This document shows positions 8,421 to 16,693 of a stretch of 64,000 nt of DNA, piece by piece (the stretch's first letter is position 1; each line of letters starts with the position of its first letter). The stretch is from Actinacidiphila fildesensis. GTDB lineage: Bacteria; Actinomycetota; Actinomycetes; Streptomycetales; Streptomycetaceae. Both the position numbers and the translations under genes were made by a program. The DNA is taken from assembly GCF_042652185.1 (NCBI RefSeq), contig NZ_JBHSIX010000003.1. One strand, 5' to 3'. The notes beneath the pieces are model-generated. The model saw only the letters and a list, made by a program, of their open reading frames with translations, searched no databases and was not told where the DNA came from.

Positions 8421-9314
8421 GTGAGCACGAATGCACAGCAGACGGCACGCAACGTCACGTTGCCGTCCTCGCTCGAAGAGGCGGTGGCGGCGCTCGCCGC
8501 CGCGCCCAGCGCCGTGCCCGTGGCCGGCGGCACCGACCTGATGGCGGCCGTCAACTCCGGGCTGCTGCGGCCGGCCGGGCTCGTCGGTCTGGGCCGGATC
8601 AGCGAGATCCGCGGCTGGCAGTACGCCGACGGCCACGCCCTGCTCGGCGCGGGCCTCACCCACGCCCGGATGGGCCGCCCCGACTTCGCCGCGCTCATCC
8701 CGGCGCTCGCCGCCGCCGCCCGCGCGGCCGGACCACCGCAGATCCGCAACGCGGGCACCCTCGGCGGCAACATCGCCACGGCCGCGCCCACCGGCGACGC
8801 ACTGCCGGTGCTGGCCGCGCTGGAGGCGAGCGTCATCCTGGCCGGCCCCGGGGGCAACCGGGAACTGCCGGTCAGCCATCTGCTGACCGGGATGGACCCG
8901 CTCCGCCCCGGCGAGCTCCTCGCTTTCGTGCGCGTACCGCTGCTGCACGCGCCGCAGACGTTCCTCAAGGCCACCGGCCGCACCGGCCCCGGCCGGGCGC
9001 TGGCCTCGGTCGCCGTCGTCCTGGACCCCGCCCGGCGCGGGGTGCGCTGCGCGGTGGGCGCGGTGGCGCCCGTACCGCTGCGGCCGCTGGAGGCCGAGCG
9101 GTGGGTCGCGGGACTGATCGACTGGGACGGCGGCCGGCTGCTCGCCCCCGAGGCGTGCACGGCCTTCGGCGAGTACGTCGCCGGAGCGTGCATCCCGGAC
9201 CCCGTGCCGGGGCCGGACGGGGCCGAGGCCGTCGAGCTGCCGCCCGCCGCCGTACAACTGCGCCGCACCGTGGCGGCGCTGGCCCGCCGAGCGCTCGGGA
9301 GGGCACTGGCATGA
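8421..9314 (+). CDS. FAD-binding subunit of a xanthine dehydrogenase-family enzyme
   Basis: The 297-residue protein is the medium, FAD-binding subunit of a molybdo-flavoenzyme. It has the FAD-binding segments PVAGGTDLMA near residue 35 and RNAGTLGGNIATA near residue 110, then the CO dehydrogenase flavoprotein C-terminal domain. The GTG start at 8421 follows a strong GGAAGGGG ribosome binding site and matches the family's usual N terminus. The stop codon overlaps the start of the 2Fe-2S subunit (ATGA), so the subunits are translationally coupled. It passes electrons from the iron-sulphur subunit to NAD or another acceptor (family knowledge). Confidence 0.9.
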   Translation: MSTNAQQTARNVTLPSSLEEAVAALAAAPSAVPVAGGTDLMAAVNSGLLRPAGLVGLGRISEIRGWQYADGHALLGAGLTHARMGRPDFAALIPALAAAARAAGPPQIRNAGTLGGNIATAAPTGDALPVLAALEASVILAGPGGNRELPVSHLLTGMDPLRPGELLAFVRVPLLHAPQTFLKATGRTGPGRALASVAVVLDPARRGVRCAVGAVAPVPLRPLEAERWVAGLIDWDGGRLLAPEACTAFGEYVAGACIPDPVPGPDGAEAVELPPAAVQLRRTVAALARRALGRALA

Positions 9315-10681
9315 CCGACCAGCCGCAGCCGCAGCCGGGCACCCCGCTCACCCCGGGCACCTGGCAGCCCGTGCCGGGCGGCGGGGACTACGACCCCGAC
9401 CAGACCATGCACGTCTCCTTCGCGGCGATGCTGCCGCCGGTGGCCGACGCGGGCGACGCGGCGACCCAGTGGTCGATCCCGCTCGTCGCGGCCGACCCGG
9501 TGGAGGAGTCCGGCGAGTACTCCCTGGGCGCCGTCACGGACGGCTTCACCGCGCCGTGGGCCGGCCGGCACCCCGACGAGACGCACTCCCGGCCCGACGC
9601 GCCCGCCCCGCGGCCGTTCAGCGCCGGGCAGTTCGGCCAGGGCGCGGCGGCGACCGCGGCCCGGCCGCCGGCCGGTAACGCCGGGCACGACCTCAGCGCG
9701 CAGGCCGTCGCCGAGCACGGCGGCGAGCCGGCCGGACCGTACCCGCCGGCCGGCCACGGGCCCGGCGAGGACGCGCGGCCGCTGGACGCACAGGACCCGG
9801 CGGCCCGGCACCCGTACTTCGCCGAGCACCCGCCGTCCGCCACCGCCGGCGCGATGCCGCCCGCCGACGGGGCCGGGCACTGGAGCCTGCCGTTCGTCGC
9901 GGAGGACGCGGCGGACGAGTCCGGCGAGTACCCCGTGGGCGCCATGGGGGCGGTCCCCGGAGCCGAGTCCGTCGTGGTGACCGAGGACGACCAGGAGGCG
10001 GCGGAGAGCCCCTCCGACGGGCCCGTCGAGCACGCGGAGCACGCGGAGCACCCGGAGCAGACCGAAGCGGCGGCGGACGACGAGGAGCCGGCGCCCGAAG
10101 AGGCGCACAGCGAACACCCGCTCGCCTCCTACGTGCTGCGCGTCAACGGCGCCGACCGGCCGGTGACCGACGCCTGGCTCGGTGAGTCCCTGCTGTACGT
10201 CCTGCGGGAGCGGCTCGGCCTGGCCGGTGCGAAGGACGGCTGTGAGCAGGGCGAGTGCGGAGCCTGTTCCGTACAGGTCGACGGCCGGCTCGTCGCCTCG
10301 TGCCTGGTGCCGGCCGCGACCGCGGCGGGCAGCGAGGTCCGCACCGTCGAGGGGCTGTCCGACGACGGGCAGCCGTCCGACGTGCAGCGCGCGCTCGCCG
10401 AGTGCGGCGCCGTGCAGTGCGGCTTCTGCGTTCCCGGCCTCGCGATGACCGTTCACGACCTGCTGGAGGGCAACCACAAGCCCACCGAGCTGGAGACCCG
10501 CCAGGCCATCTGCGGCAACCTCTGCCGGTGCACCGGCTACCGGGGTGTGCTGGACGCCGTCCAGGACGTCGTGGCGTCCCGCGAGGCCACCGCCGCCGAG
10601 CACTCGGACCACACTGCCGACGGGGCGCGGATCCCGCACCAGGGCGGGCCGCACGGCAGCCACCCGGGAGGCACCGCGTGA
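9311..10681 (+). CDS. 2Fe-2S subunit with a long repetitive N-terminal extension
   Basis: Only the last 190 or so of 456 residues form the usual small subunit: a ferredoxin-type cluster (Cys311, Cys316, Cys319, Cys331) and an alpha-helical cluster domain (Cys370, Cys373, Cys405, Cys407). The first 270 residues are Pro/Gly/Glu-rich, probably disordered, and contain two related segments, WSIPLVAADPVEESGEY (from residue 54) and WSLPFVAEDAADESGEY (from residue 191). Typical small subunits are about 160-200 residues. The ATG at 9311 overlaps the previous stop and is in frame throughout, so the extension looks genuine. It is the middle gene of the operon. Confidence 0.85.
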   Translation: MTDQPQPQPGTPLTPGTWQPVPGGGDYDPDQTMHVSFAAMLPPVADAGDAATQWSIPLVAADPVEESGEYSLGAVTDGFTAPWAGRHPDETHSRPDAPAPRPFSAGQFGQGAAATAARPPAGNAGHDLSAQAVAEHGGEPAGPYPPAGHGPGEDARPLDAQDPAARHPYFAEHPPSATAGAMPPADGAGHWSLPFVAEDAADESGEYPVGAMGAVPGAESVVVTEDDQEAAESPSDGPVEHAEHAEHPEQTEAAADDEEPAPEEAHSEHPLASYVLRVNGADRPVTDAWLGESLLYVLRERLGLAGAKDGCEQGECGACSVQVDGRLVASCLVPAATAAGSEVRTVEGLSDDGQPSDVQRALAECGAVQCGFCVPGLAMTVHDLLEGNHKPTELETRQAICGNLCRCTGYRGVLDAVQDVVASREATAAEHSDHTADGARIPHQGGPHGSHPGGTA

Positions 10682-10775
10682 CCCGCCGTACGATCCCGGG
10701 CCGACGGCCGGAGCCGCGGCACACGCGCCCGGCCGGCACGGGCGAACCCACCGGCAGCAGCGAGAGGGCAGCGGC

Positions 10776-13097
10776 ATGACTGGATCCGACGCGGCCACGG
10801 CGGTGCCCGCCCAGGCCACCCGGACGCCCGCGGCGCCCGAACCGGTGCTCCACGGACTGGGCGTCTCCGTGCGGCCCGTGGACACCCTCGCGAAGGCGCA
10901 GGGGACGTTCCCGTACGCGGCCGACCTGTGGGCCGAGGGATTGCTGTGGGCCTCGGTGCTGCGCTCCCCGTACCCGCACGCGCGCATCGTCCGCATCGAC
11001 ACGTCGGAAGCCACCTCGATGCCCGGCGTCCGGGCCGTCGTCACGCACGAGGACGTGCCGGGTGACGCCATGCACGGCCGCCGCGTCGCGGACCGGCCGG
11101 TCTTCGCCAAGGACATCGTCCGGCACCACGGCGAGCCGATCGCCGCCGTCGCCGCCGACCACCCCGACACCGCGCGGCTGGCCGCCGCGGCGATCCTCGT
11201 CGAGTACGAGGTGCTGGAGCCGGTCACCGACCCGGAGAAGGCGTTCGCCGCCGAGCCGCTGCACCCCGACGGCAACCTGATCCGCCACATCCCGCTGCGC
11301 TTCGGCGACCCCGACGTCATCGGCGACGTCATCGTCGAGGGCCTGTACCGGATCGGCCGGCAGGACCCGGCGCCCATCGGTGCCGAGGCCGGGCTCGCCG
11401 TGCCCCGCCCGGACGGCGGCGTCGAGCTGTACGTGGCCTCCACCGACCCGCACACCGACCGGGACCTGGCCGCCGCCTGCTTCGGTCTGGAGGCCGACCG
11501 GGTCAAGGTCGTCGTCACCGGCGTGCCCGGCGCGATGGGCGACCGCGAGGACTCCGGGATCCAGCTGCCGCTCGGGCTGCTCGCGCTGAAGACCGGCTGC
11601 CCGGTGAAGTTCGTGGCCACCCGCGAGGAGTCCTTCCTCGGCCACTCCCACCGTCACCCCACCCTGCTGCGCTACCGGCACCACGCCGACGCCGAGGGCC
11701 GGCTCGTCAAGGTCGAGGCGCAGGTGCTGCTCGACGCGGGCGCGTACGCCGACCACTCGTCGGAGGCGCTGGCCGCCGCCGTGGCGTTCGCCGCCGGCCC
11801 GTACGTCGTGCCGCACGTCTTCGTCGAGGGCTGGGCCGTCCGCACCAACAACCCGCCGTCGGGACACGTCCGCGGCGAGGGCGCGCTCCAGGTCTGCGCC
11901 GGGTACGAGGGCCAGATGGACAAGCTCGCGGCGAAGCTGGGCCTGGACCCGGCCGAGCTGCGGATGCGCAACGTCATGGCCACCGGCGACCTGCTGCCCA
12001 CCGGCCAGACCGTCACCTGCCCGGCGCCCGTCGGCGAGCTCCTCAAGGCGGTCCGCGACGCGGACCTGCCGCCGTTGCCCGTCGACGAGGAGGAGTCGCA
12101 GTGGCTGCTCCCCGGCGGCCCCGAGGGCGCCGGAGAGCCGGGCGCGGTCCGGCGCGGGGTCGGCTACGCGCTCGGCATGGTGCACATGCTCGGCGCGGAG
12201 GGCACCGACGAGGTCTCCACCGCCACCGTACGGATCCACGACGGCCGGGCCACCGTCATCTGCGCCGCCGTCGAGACCGGCCAGGGCTTCACGACGCTCG
12301 CCCGGCAGATCGTCCAGGACGTGCTCGGCGTCGAGGACGTCGGCGTGCTGGCCGCCGACACCGACCAGCCGCCGTCCGGGGCGGCCGCCCGAGGCCGGCA
12401 CACCTGGGTGTCGGGCGGCGCGGTCGAACGGGCCGCCAAGATGGTGCGCACGCAGCTGCTGCAGCCGCTCGCGGCCAAGTTCGGGATGTCCGTCGAGCTG
12501 CTCACCATCGCCGACGGCAAGATCACCTCGTACGACGGGGTGCTCAGCACGACCGTCGGCGAGGCGCTGGAGGGCAAGGAGCTGTGGGCCACCGCGCAGT
12601 GCCGCCCGCACCCCACCGACCGGCTGGACGACACCGGCCAGGGCGACGCGTTCGTCGGCCTCGCCTTCTGCGCGGTCCGCGCGGTCGTGGACGTGGACAT
12701 CGAACTGGGCTCGGTACGGGTCGTGGAGATGGCCGTCGCGCAGGACGTCGGCCGGGTGCTGAACCCGCGCCAGGTCGCCGCCCGGATCGAGGCGGGCGTC
12801 ACCCAGGGCGTCGGTCTCGCGCTCATGGAGGACCTGCGGGCCCCCCGTGGCATCATCAAGCGGCCGAACCTCACCGGCTACTCCCTGCCGACCGCGCTCG
12901 ACGCCCCGGACGTGCGCATCGTCAAACTCGTCGAGGAGCGCGACGTGCTGGCGCCCTTCGGCGCCAAGGCGGTCAGTGCGGTCCCGGTGGTGGTCTCGCC
13001 GGCCGCCGTCGCCGCCGCCGTGCGCGCCGCCACCGGCCGCCCCGTCAGCCGGCTGCCGATCCGCCCGCAGGCAGCGGTCGTCAAGCCGCAGTCCTGA
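10776..13097 (+). CDS. Molybdopterin-binding subunit, xanthine dehydrogenase family, with atypical active-site motifs
   Basis: The 773-residue protein has the two-domain fold order of the large subunit (aldehyde oxidase hammerhead domain, about residues 35-150, then the cofactor domain). Recognisable family segments are ILVEYEVLEPV, GHSHRHPTLLRYRHHAD and LAAKLGLDPAELRMRN. Several key motifs are altered: the usual GGFGGKE reads GAMGDRED, RGFGGPQ reads RGEGALQ, and the KGVGEP block with the catalytic Glu reads KAVSAV, placing Ala735 at the Glu position. It may bind the cofactor differently, use another substrate or be non-catalytic. The ATG follows GAGAGGG. No XdhC or cofactor-synthesis gene is nearby. 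Confidence 0.82.
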   Translation: MTGSDAATAVPAQATRTPAAPEPVLHGLGVSVRPVDTLAKAQGTFPYAADLWAEGLLWASVLRSPYPHARIVRIDTSEATSMPGVRAVVTHEDVPGDAMHGRRVADRPVFAKDIVRHHGEPIAAVAADHPDTARLAAAAILVEYEVLEPVTDPEKAFAAEPLHPDGNLIRHIPLRFGDPDVIGDVIVEGLYRIGRQDPAPIGAEAGLAVPRPDGGVELYVASTDPHTDRDLAAACFGLEADRVKVVVTGVPGAMGDREDSGIQLPLGLLALKTGCPVKFVATREESFLGHSHRHPTLLRYRHHADAEGRLVKVEAQVLLDAGAYADHSSEALAAAVAFAAGPYVVPHVFVEGWAVRTNNPPSGHVRGEGALQVCAGYEGQMDKLAAKLGLDPAELRMRNVMATGDLLPTGQTVTCPAPVGELLKAVRDADLPPLPVDEEESQWLLPGGPEGAGEPGAVRRGVGYALGMVHMLGAEGTDEVSTATVRIHDGRATVICAAVETGQGFTTLARQIVQDVLGVEDVGVLAADTDQPPSGAAARGRHTWVSGGAVERAAKMVRTQLLQPLAAKFGMSVELLTIADGKITSYDGVLSTTVGEALEGKELWATAQCRPHPTDRLDDTGQGDAFVGLAFCAVRAVVDVDIELGSVRVVEMAVAQDVGRVLNPRQVAARIEAGVTQGVGLALMEDLRAPRGIIKRPNLTGYSLPTALDAPDVRIVKLVEERDVLAPFGAKAVSAVPVVVSPAAVAAAVRAATGRPVSRLPIRPQAAVVKPQS

Positions 13098-13140
13098 CCG
13101 GGACGGCGCCGGAGAACGGACACCACAGCGGACAAACGGA

Positions 13141-13171
13141 AGGGCCCGGCAGCGATGCGCTGCCGGGCCCT
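13141..13171. terminator. Terminator between the large subunit gene and tRNA-Cys
   Basis: A perfect 14-bp stem (13141-13154 with 13158-13171) closes the 3-base loop ATG. It sits between the forward operon and the reverse-strand tRNA and can serve both. Confidence 0.85.
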
Positions 13172-13186
13172 TCGTCTTCCTCACGG

Positions 13187-13258
13187 AGGCCGTAGCGGGA
13201 ATCGAACCCACGTGCCTCGCTTTGCAGGCGAGTCCCTAAACCACTCGGGCATACGGCC
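13187..13258 (-). tRNA. tRNA-Cys (anticodon GCA)
   Basis: On the reverse strand the sequence folds as a cloverleaf: acceptor GGCCGTA with TACGGCC, D stem CCC/GGG, anticodon stem CTCGC/GCGAG with loop CTGCAAA (anticodon GCA), variable loop GCAC, T arm GTGGG-TTCGATT-CCCGC. The discriminator is T and no CCA is encoded, which is common in streptomycetes. Confidence 0.92.
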
Positions 13259-14092
13259 GTGTCGGTGACATCACCGACGATAGGGCGCCGCCCCCGGGGC
13301 CGGTCAACGGTCCCGGCGGGCCCGCAACAGGACTGCCATACGCCGTTCATGAACCGAGGCGGGGGCCCGGGAACGGTGGCACGCCTAGGGCGTGTTGCGA
13401 GAGTCCCGCCGGGCCCACGACGCCTGGCACGCGTACCCGCCGCCGTGGGCGCCGCGCTCCTGGTCCCCGGCGTCCTGCGGCTGCTGCCGCGCGGGACGTT
13501 CCGGGCCGCCCGCGGACTGCCCGCGGTGATCCTGCTGCGCGGGGTCGCCGCCGGATCGTTCATCGGCGCGGAGAGCTTCATCCCGCTGATGCTGGTCACC
13601 GAGCGCGGCTATTCGGCCACCCTGGCCGGGCTCTCGCTCACCGGCGGCGGCCTGACCTGGGCGCTGGGATCGTATGTGCAGAGCCGCCCGCGGCTGCAGC
13701 CGCACCGCGAGCGGCTGATCAGGATCGGCATGCTCCTGATGGCCGCCGCCGTCGCGGGACCGGCCCTCGCGCTCGCCCCGTCCGTGCCCGCCTGGATCGT
13801 CACCGTCTCCTGGATCGTCGGCGGCTTCGGCATGGGCCTGGTCATCTCCAGCGGCAGCGTCCTGCTCCTCAAACTCTCCCGCCCCGACGAGGCCGGCAGC
13901 AACTCCGCCTCCCTGCAGGTCTCCGACGCCCTCGGCAACATCGTCCTCGTCGGCGCCTCAGGAGTCCTGTTCACCGCCCTGGGCGGCGGCTCCGGCCACT
14001 CCGGAGCCTTCGTGGCCGTCTTCCTCTCGATGGCGGGCGTCGCCCTCCTGGGCGTCCTCGTGGCGGGCCGGTTGACGCCGAAGGCGGTCTGA
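13259..14092 (+). pseudogene. MFS transporter remnant lacking the N-terminal half
   Basis: The open frame of up to 277 codons ends in five to six hydrophobic segments with MFS sequence, for example LPAVILLRGVAAGSFIGAESF, YSATLAGLSLTGGGLTWALG and WIVGGFGMGLVISSGSVLLL. This corresponds to the C-terminal half of a 14-TM or 12-TM drug-efflux type permease. The N-terminal half is absent: the frame starts 1 base after tRNA-Cys, and the first 50 or so codons are not transporter-like. Recognisable MFS sequence starts near 13440. I read it as a 5' deletion with the breakpoint next to the tRNA gene. A functional half-size protein is less likely. Confidence 0.65.
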
Positions 14093-14100
14093 TCCGGTCG

Positions 14101-14117
14101 TGGTACCGAGTGGTACC
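14101..14117. promoter_or_regulatory. Repeated GGTACC operator before the antitoxin gene
   Basis: TGGTACC occurs twice (14101-14107 and 14111-14117), each with the GGTACC palindrome, one helical turn apart and just before the antitoxin start at 14126. This is a typical site for autoregulation by a ribbon-helix-helix antitoxin. Confidence 0.55.
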
Positions 14118-14125
14118 ATGGCCTC

Positions 14126-14323
14126 ATGCCTGGACTGAATGTTCGTTTCACCGACGATGAGCTGGAAGCCCTGCGCGAGCGCGCGGAGGCGGAGTCGACG
14201 AGCATGCAGGTCATCGCGCATGACGCGGTGGTGCGGGCGATCAGTGAGCGGGCGCGCCTCTTCGAGGCGGCGGCCACGCATGTCCTCCAGGCGAGCGAAG
14301 AGCTCAACCAGCGACTCGCGTGA
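14126..14323 (+). CDS. Ribbon-helix-helix-type antitoxin of a Doc module
   Basis: The 65-residue protein starts LNVRFTDDELEALRERAE, a ribbon-helix-helix-like N terminus, followed by a helical C-terminal region that would bind the toxin. Its stop codon overlaps the GTG start of the doc gene (GTGA), the standard layout of a toxin-antitoxin operon. It probably represses its own promoter through the GGTACC repeats upstream. Confidence 0.75.
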   Translation: MPGLNVRFTDDELEALRERAEAESTSMQVIAHDAVVRAISERARLFEAAATHVLQASEELNQRLA

Positions 14324-14691
14324 CGTACTACCTGACGCTTCCCGAGATCCTGAACCTGGCGAAGCGCCTCGGTGCTGATGAGGTGCGGGACTACGGGCTG
14401 CTGGATTCCGCGCTCGCCCGGCCGAGGGCGACCGTGTTCGGCCAGGATGCCTATCCGGACATCTGGCACAAAGCTGCCGCCCTCATGGAGTCACTGGCTC
14501 GCAACCGCGCACTGGTCGACGGGAACAAGCGGATCGCCTGGTATGCGACCTGGGTCTTCCTGCAGATCAACGGGCATACGCTGCGAGCGGGCTTCGACGT
14601 GGACGAGGCCGAGACCTTCGTGCTGAACGTCTGTCAGGGGGTGCTCGACGTGCCGAAGACCGCCGAGATCCTTCCCCGTTTCACCGGATGA
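14320..14691 (+). CDS. doc: Fic/Doc-family toxin with altered motif histidine
   Basis: The 123-residue protein has Doc family architecture: N-terminal YLTLPEILNLAKRLG, RDYGLLDSALARPRATVFG and the core LARNRALVDGNKRIAW. Doc toxins phosphorylate EF-Tu with the motif HxFx(D/N)GNKR. Here the DGNKR part is intact, but the histidine position is Arg63 (codon CGC at 14506-14508, one base from CAC). Loss of this residue inactivates studied Doc proteins, so the toxin may be disarmed. GTG start overlaps the antitoxin stop. Confidence 0.85.
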   Translation: MTYYLTLPEILNLAKRLGADEVRDYGLLDSALARPRATVFGQDAYPDIWHKAAALMESLARNRALVDGNKRIAWYATWVFLQINGHTLRAGFDVDEAETFVLNVCQGVLDVPKTAEILPRFTG

Positions 14692-14780
14692 GAGCCGGCA
14701 CCCGGCGAGGCGAGCCCGGTCGCGGGACGCTCGGCGCGATGGCGTAGAACCGGGGTGACGGGCGTGCCGCAGGTACGCTT

Positions 14781-16628
14781 ATGCGCTTGACGCTGTTGAC
14801 GTCGACCGCCGCCGCTCCCGACCCCGCCCCGGAGACCGTGACTACTACCGCCGCCAGTGCCTCCCACCACCTTTCACCGGCCTTCCCGGGCCGTGCCCCC
14901 TGGGGCACCGCCGGAAAGCTGCGCGCCTGGCAGCAGGGGGCGCTCGACGAGTACATGCGGCTGCAGCCGCGCGACTTCCTGGCCGTGGCGACGCCCGGCG
15001 CCGGGAAGACCACGTTCGCGCTGACGCTCGCCTCGTATCTGCTGCACAACCACCTGGTGCAGCAGATCACGGTGGTCGCGCCGACCGAGCACCTCAAGAA
15101 GCAGTGGGCGGAGGCGGCTGCGCGGATAGGGATCAGGCTCGATCCGGACTACAGCGCGGGCCCGGTCAGCAAGGAGTACCAAGGCGTCGCGGTGACCTAC
15201 GCGGGCGTCGGGGTGCGGCCGATGCTGCACCGCAACCGCTGTGAGCAGCGCAAGACCTTGGTGATCCTGGACGAGATCCACCACGCCGGTGACTCCAAGT
15301 CCTGGGGCGAGGCGTGCTCCGAGGCGTTCGACCCGGCGACCCGGCGGCTCGCGCTGACCGGTACGCCGTTCCGCTCGGACACCAACCCGATCCCGTTCGT
15401 GGCGTATGAGGAGGGCAACGACGGGATCCGCCGCAGCTCGGCCGACTACACCTACGGCTACGGGAACGCGCTCGCGGACGGTGTCGTCCGCCCGGTGATA
15501 TTCCTCTCCTACAGCGGCAACATGCGCTGGCGCACCAAGGCCGGCGACGAGATCGCCGCGCGGCTCGGCGAGCCGATGACCAAGGACGCCATCGGCCAGG
15601 CCTGGCGCACCGCGCTGGCGCCGACCGGCGAGTGGATCCCCGCCGTGCTGAAGGCGGCCGACCAGCGGCTCACCGAGGTGCGCAGGAGCATCCCGGACGC
15701 GGGCGGGCTGGTGATCGCCACCGACCAGGAGTCCGCGCGCGCCTACGCGAAGATCCTCAAGGACATCAGCGGCCACAAGGTGACCGTCGTGCTCTCCGAC
15801 GAGAAGGCCGCGTCCAAGCGCATCGATGCCTTCACGCACTCCGAGGACCGCTGGATGGTCGCGGTGCGCATGGTGTCCGAGGGCGTGGACGTGCCGCGGC
15901 TCGCGGTGGGCGTCTACGCGACGACGATCTCGACGCCGCTGTTCTTCGCGCAGGCGGTGGGCCGTTTCGTCCGGTCCCGCAGGCGTGGCGAGACCGCGTC
16001 CGTCTTCGTGCCGACCATCCCGATGCTGCTCGACTTCGCCAACGAGATGGAGGTCGAGCGGGACCACGTCCTGGACAAGCCCAAGAAGGCCGGCGACGAG
16101 GAGAATCCGTTCGCCGAGGAGGATCAGCTGCTGGCCGACGCCGAGAAGCTGGAGGACGAGGAGACCGAGGAGCAGCTGCCCTTCGAGGCGCTGGAGTCCG
16201 ACGCCGTCTTCGACCGGGTGCTGTACGACGGCGCCGAGTTCGGCATGCAGGCGCACCCGGGGAGCGAGGAGGAGCAGGACTACCTCGGCATCCCGGGACT
16301 GCTGGAGCCCGACCAGGTGCAGATGCTGCTGCAGAAGCGGCAGACCCGGCAGATCGCGCACAGCCGGCAGAAGCCCGCGGACCAGGCCGACCTCATCGAG
16401 CTGCCGGCCGAGCGGCGCCCCATCGTCACGCACAAGCAGCTGCTGGAGTTGCGCAAGTCGCTGAACACGCTGGTGTCGGCGTACACCCACCAGAGCGGCA
16501 AGCCGCACGGCGTCATCCACAACGAGCTGCGCCGGGTGTGCGGTGGCCCGCCGAGCGCCGAGGCGACGGCCGGGCAGCTGAACGAGCGGATCAAGAAGGT
16601 CCGGGAGTGGGCCACGAAGATGCGCTGA
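14781..16628 (+). CDS. DEAD/DEAH-box superfamily 2 helicase
   Basis: The 615-residue protein has Walker A ATPGAGKTT, motif Ia VVAPTEHLKKQW, the DEIH box ILDEIHHAG, motif III LALTGTPFRSD, and the C-terminal RecA domain with VSEGVDVPRL and QAVGRFVRSRR. A long acidic region (about residues 440-480) and a helical tail follow. It is a conserved actinobacterial protein of unknown precise role; helicase or DNA-translocase action is inferred from motifs. The ATG at 14781 has no clear ribosome binding site and may be leaderless; a later in-frame start near residue 20 is possible. A strong terminator follows. Confidence 0.88.
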   Translation: MRLTLLTSTAAAPDPAPETVTTTAASASHHLSPAFPGRAPWGTAGKLRAWQQGALDEYMRLQPRDFLAVATPGAGKTTFALTLASYLLHNHLVQQITVVAPTEHLKKQWAEAAARIGIRLDPDYSAGPVSKEYQGVAVTYAGVGVRPMLHRNRCEQRKTLVILDEIHHAGDSKSWGEACSEAFDPATRRLALTGTPFRSDTNPIPFVAYEEGNDGIRRSSADYTYGYGNALADGVVRPVIFLSYSGNMRWRTKAGDEIAARLGEPMTKDAIGQAWRTALAPTGEWIPAVLKAADQRLTEVRRSIPDAGGLVIATDQESARAYAKILKDISGHKVTVVLSDEKAASKRIDAFTHSEDRWMVAVRMVSEGVDVPRLAVGVYATTISTPLFFAQAVGRFVRSRRRGETASVFVPTIPMLLDFANEMEVERDHVLDKPKKAGDEENPFAEEDQLLADAEKLEDEETEEQLPFEALESDAVFDRVLYDGAEFGMQAHPGSEEEQDYLGIPGLLEPDQVQMLLQKRQTRQIAHSRQKPADQADLIELPAERRPIVTHKQLLELRKSLNTLVSAYTHQSGKPHGVIHNELRRVCGGPPSAEATAGQLNERIKKVREWATKMR

Positions 16629-16639
16629 GCGCCGCCGCG

Positions 16640-16675
16640 AACGGTCCCCGGAAGGCGCGCCTTCCGGGGACCGTT
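16640..16675. terminator. Bidirectional terminator between helicase and secreted protein gene
   Basis: A near-continuous 17-bp inverted repeat (centre GCGCGC at 16656-16661) lies between convergent genes. Confidence 0.85.
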
Positions 16676-16693
16676 GTGCTCACCCGGCCGCTG

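Noticed and set aside
7874..11620. Reverse-strand open frame of more than 1,200 codons over the hexosaminidase and xanthine dehydrogenase-like genes
   Set aside because: It spans three well-supported forward genes and has no recognisable domain; a GC-bias artefact.
13380..13440. GGGCGTGTTGCGAGAGTCCC segment as an insertion-sequence terminus in the MFS remnant
   Set aside because: It vaguely resembles repetitive streptomycete sequence, but I could not find a matching inverted end or transposase, so no mobile element is claimed.
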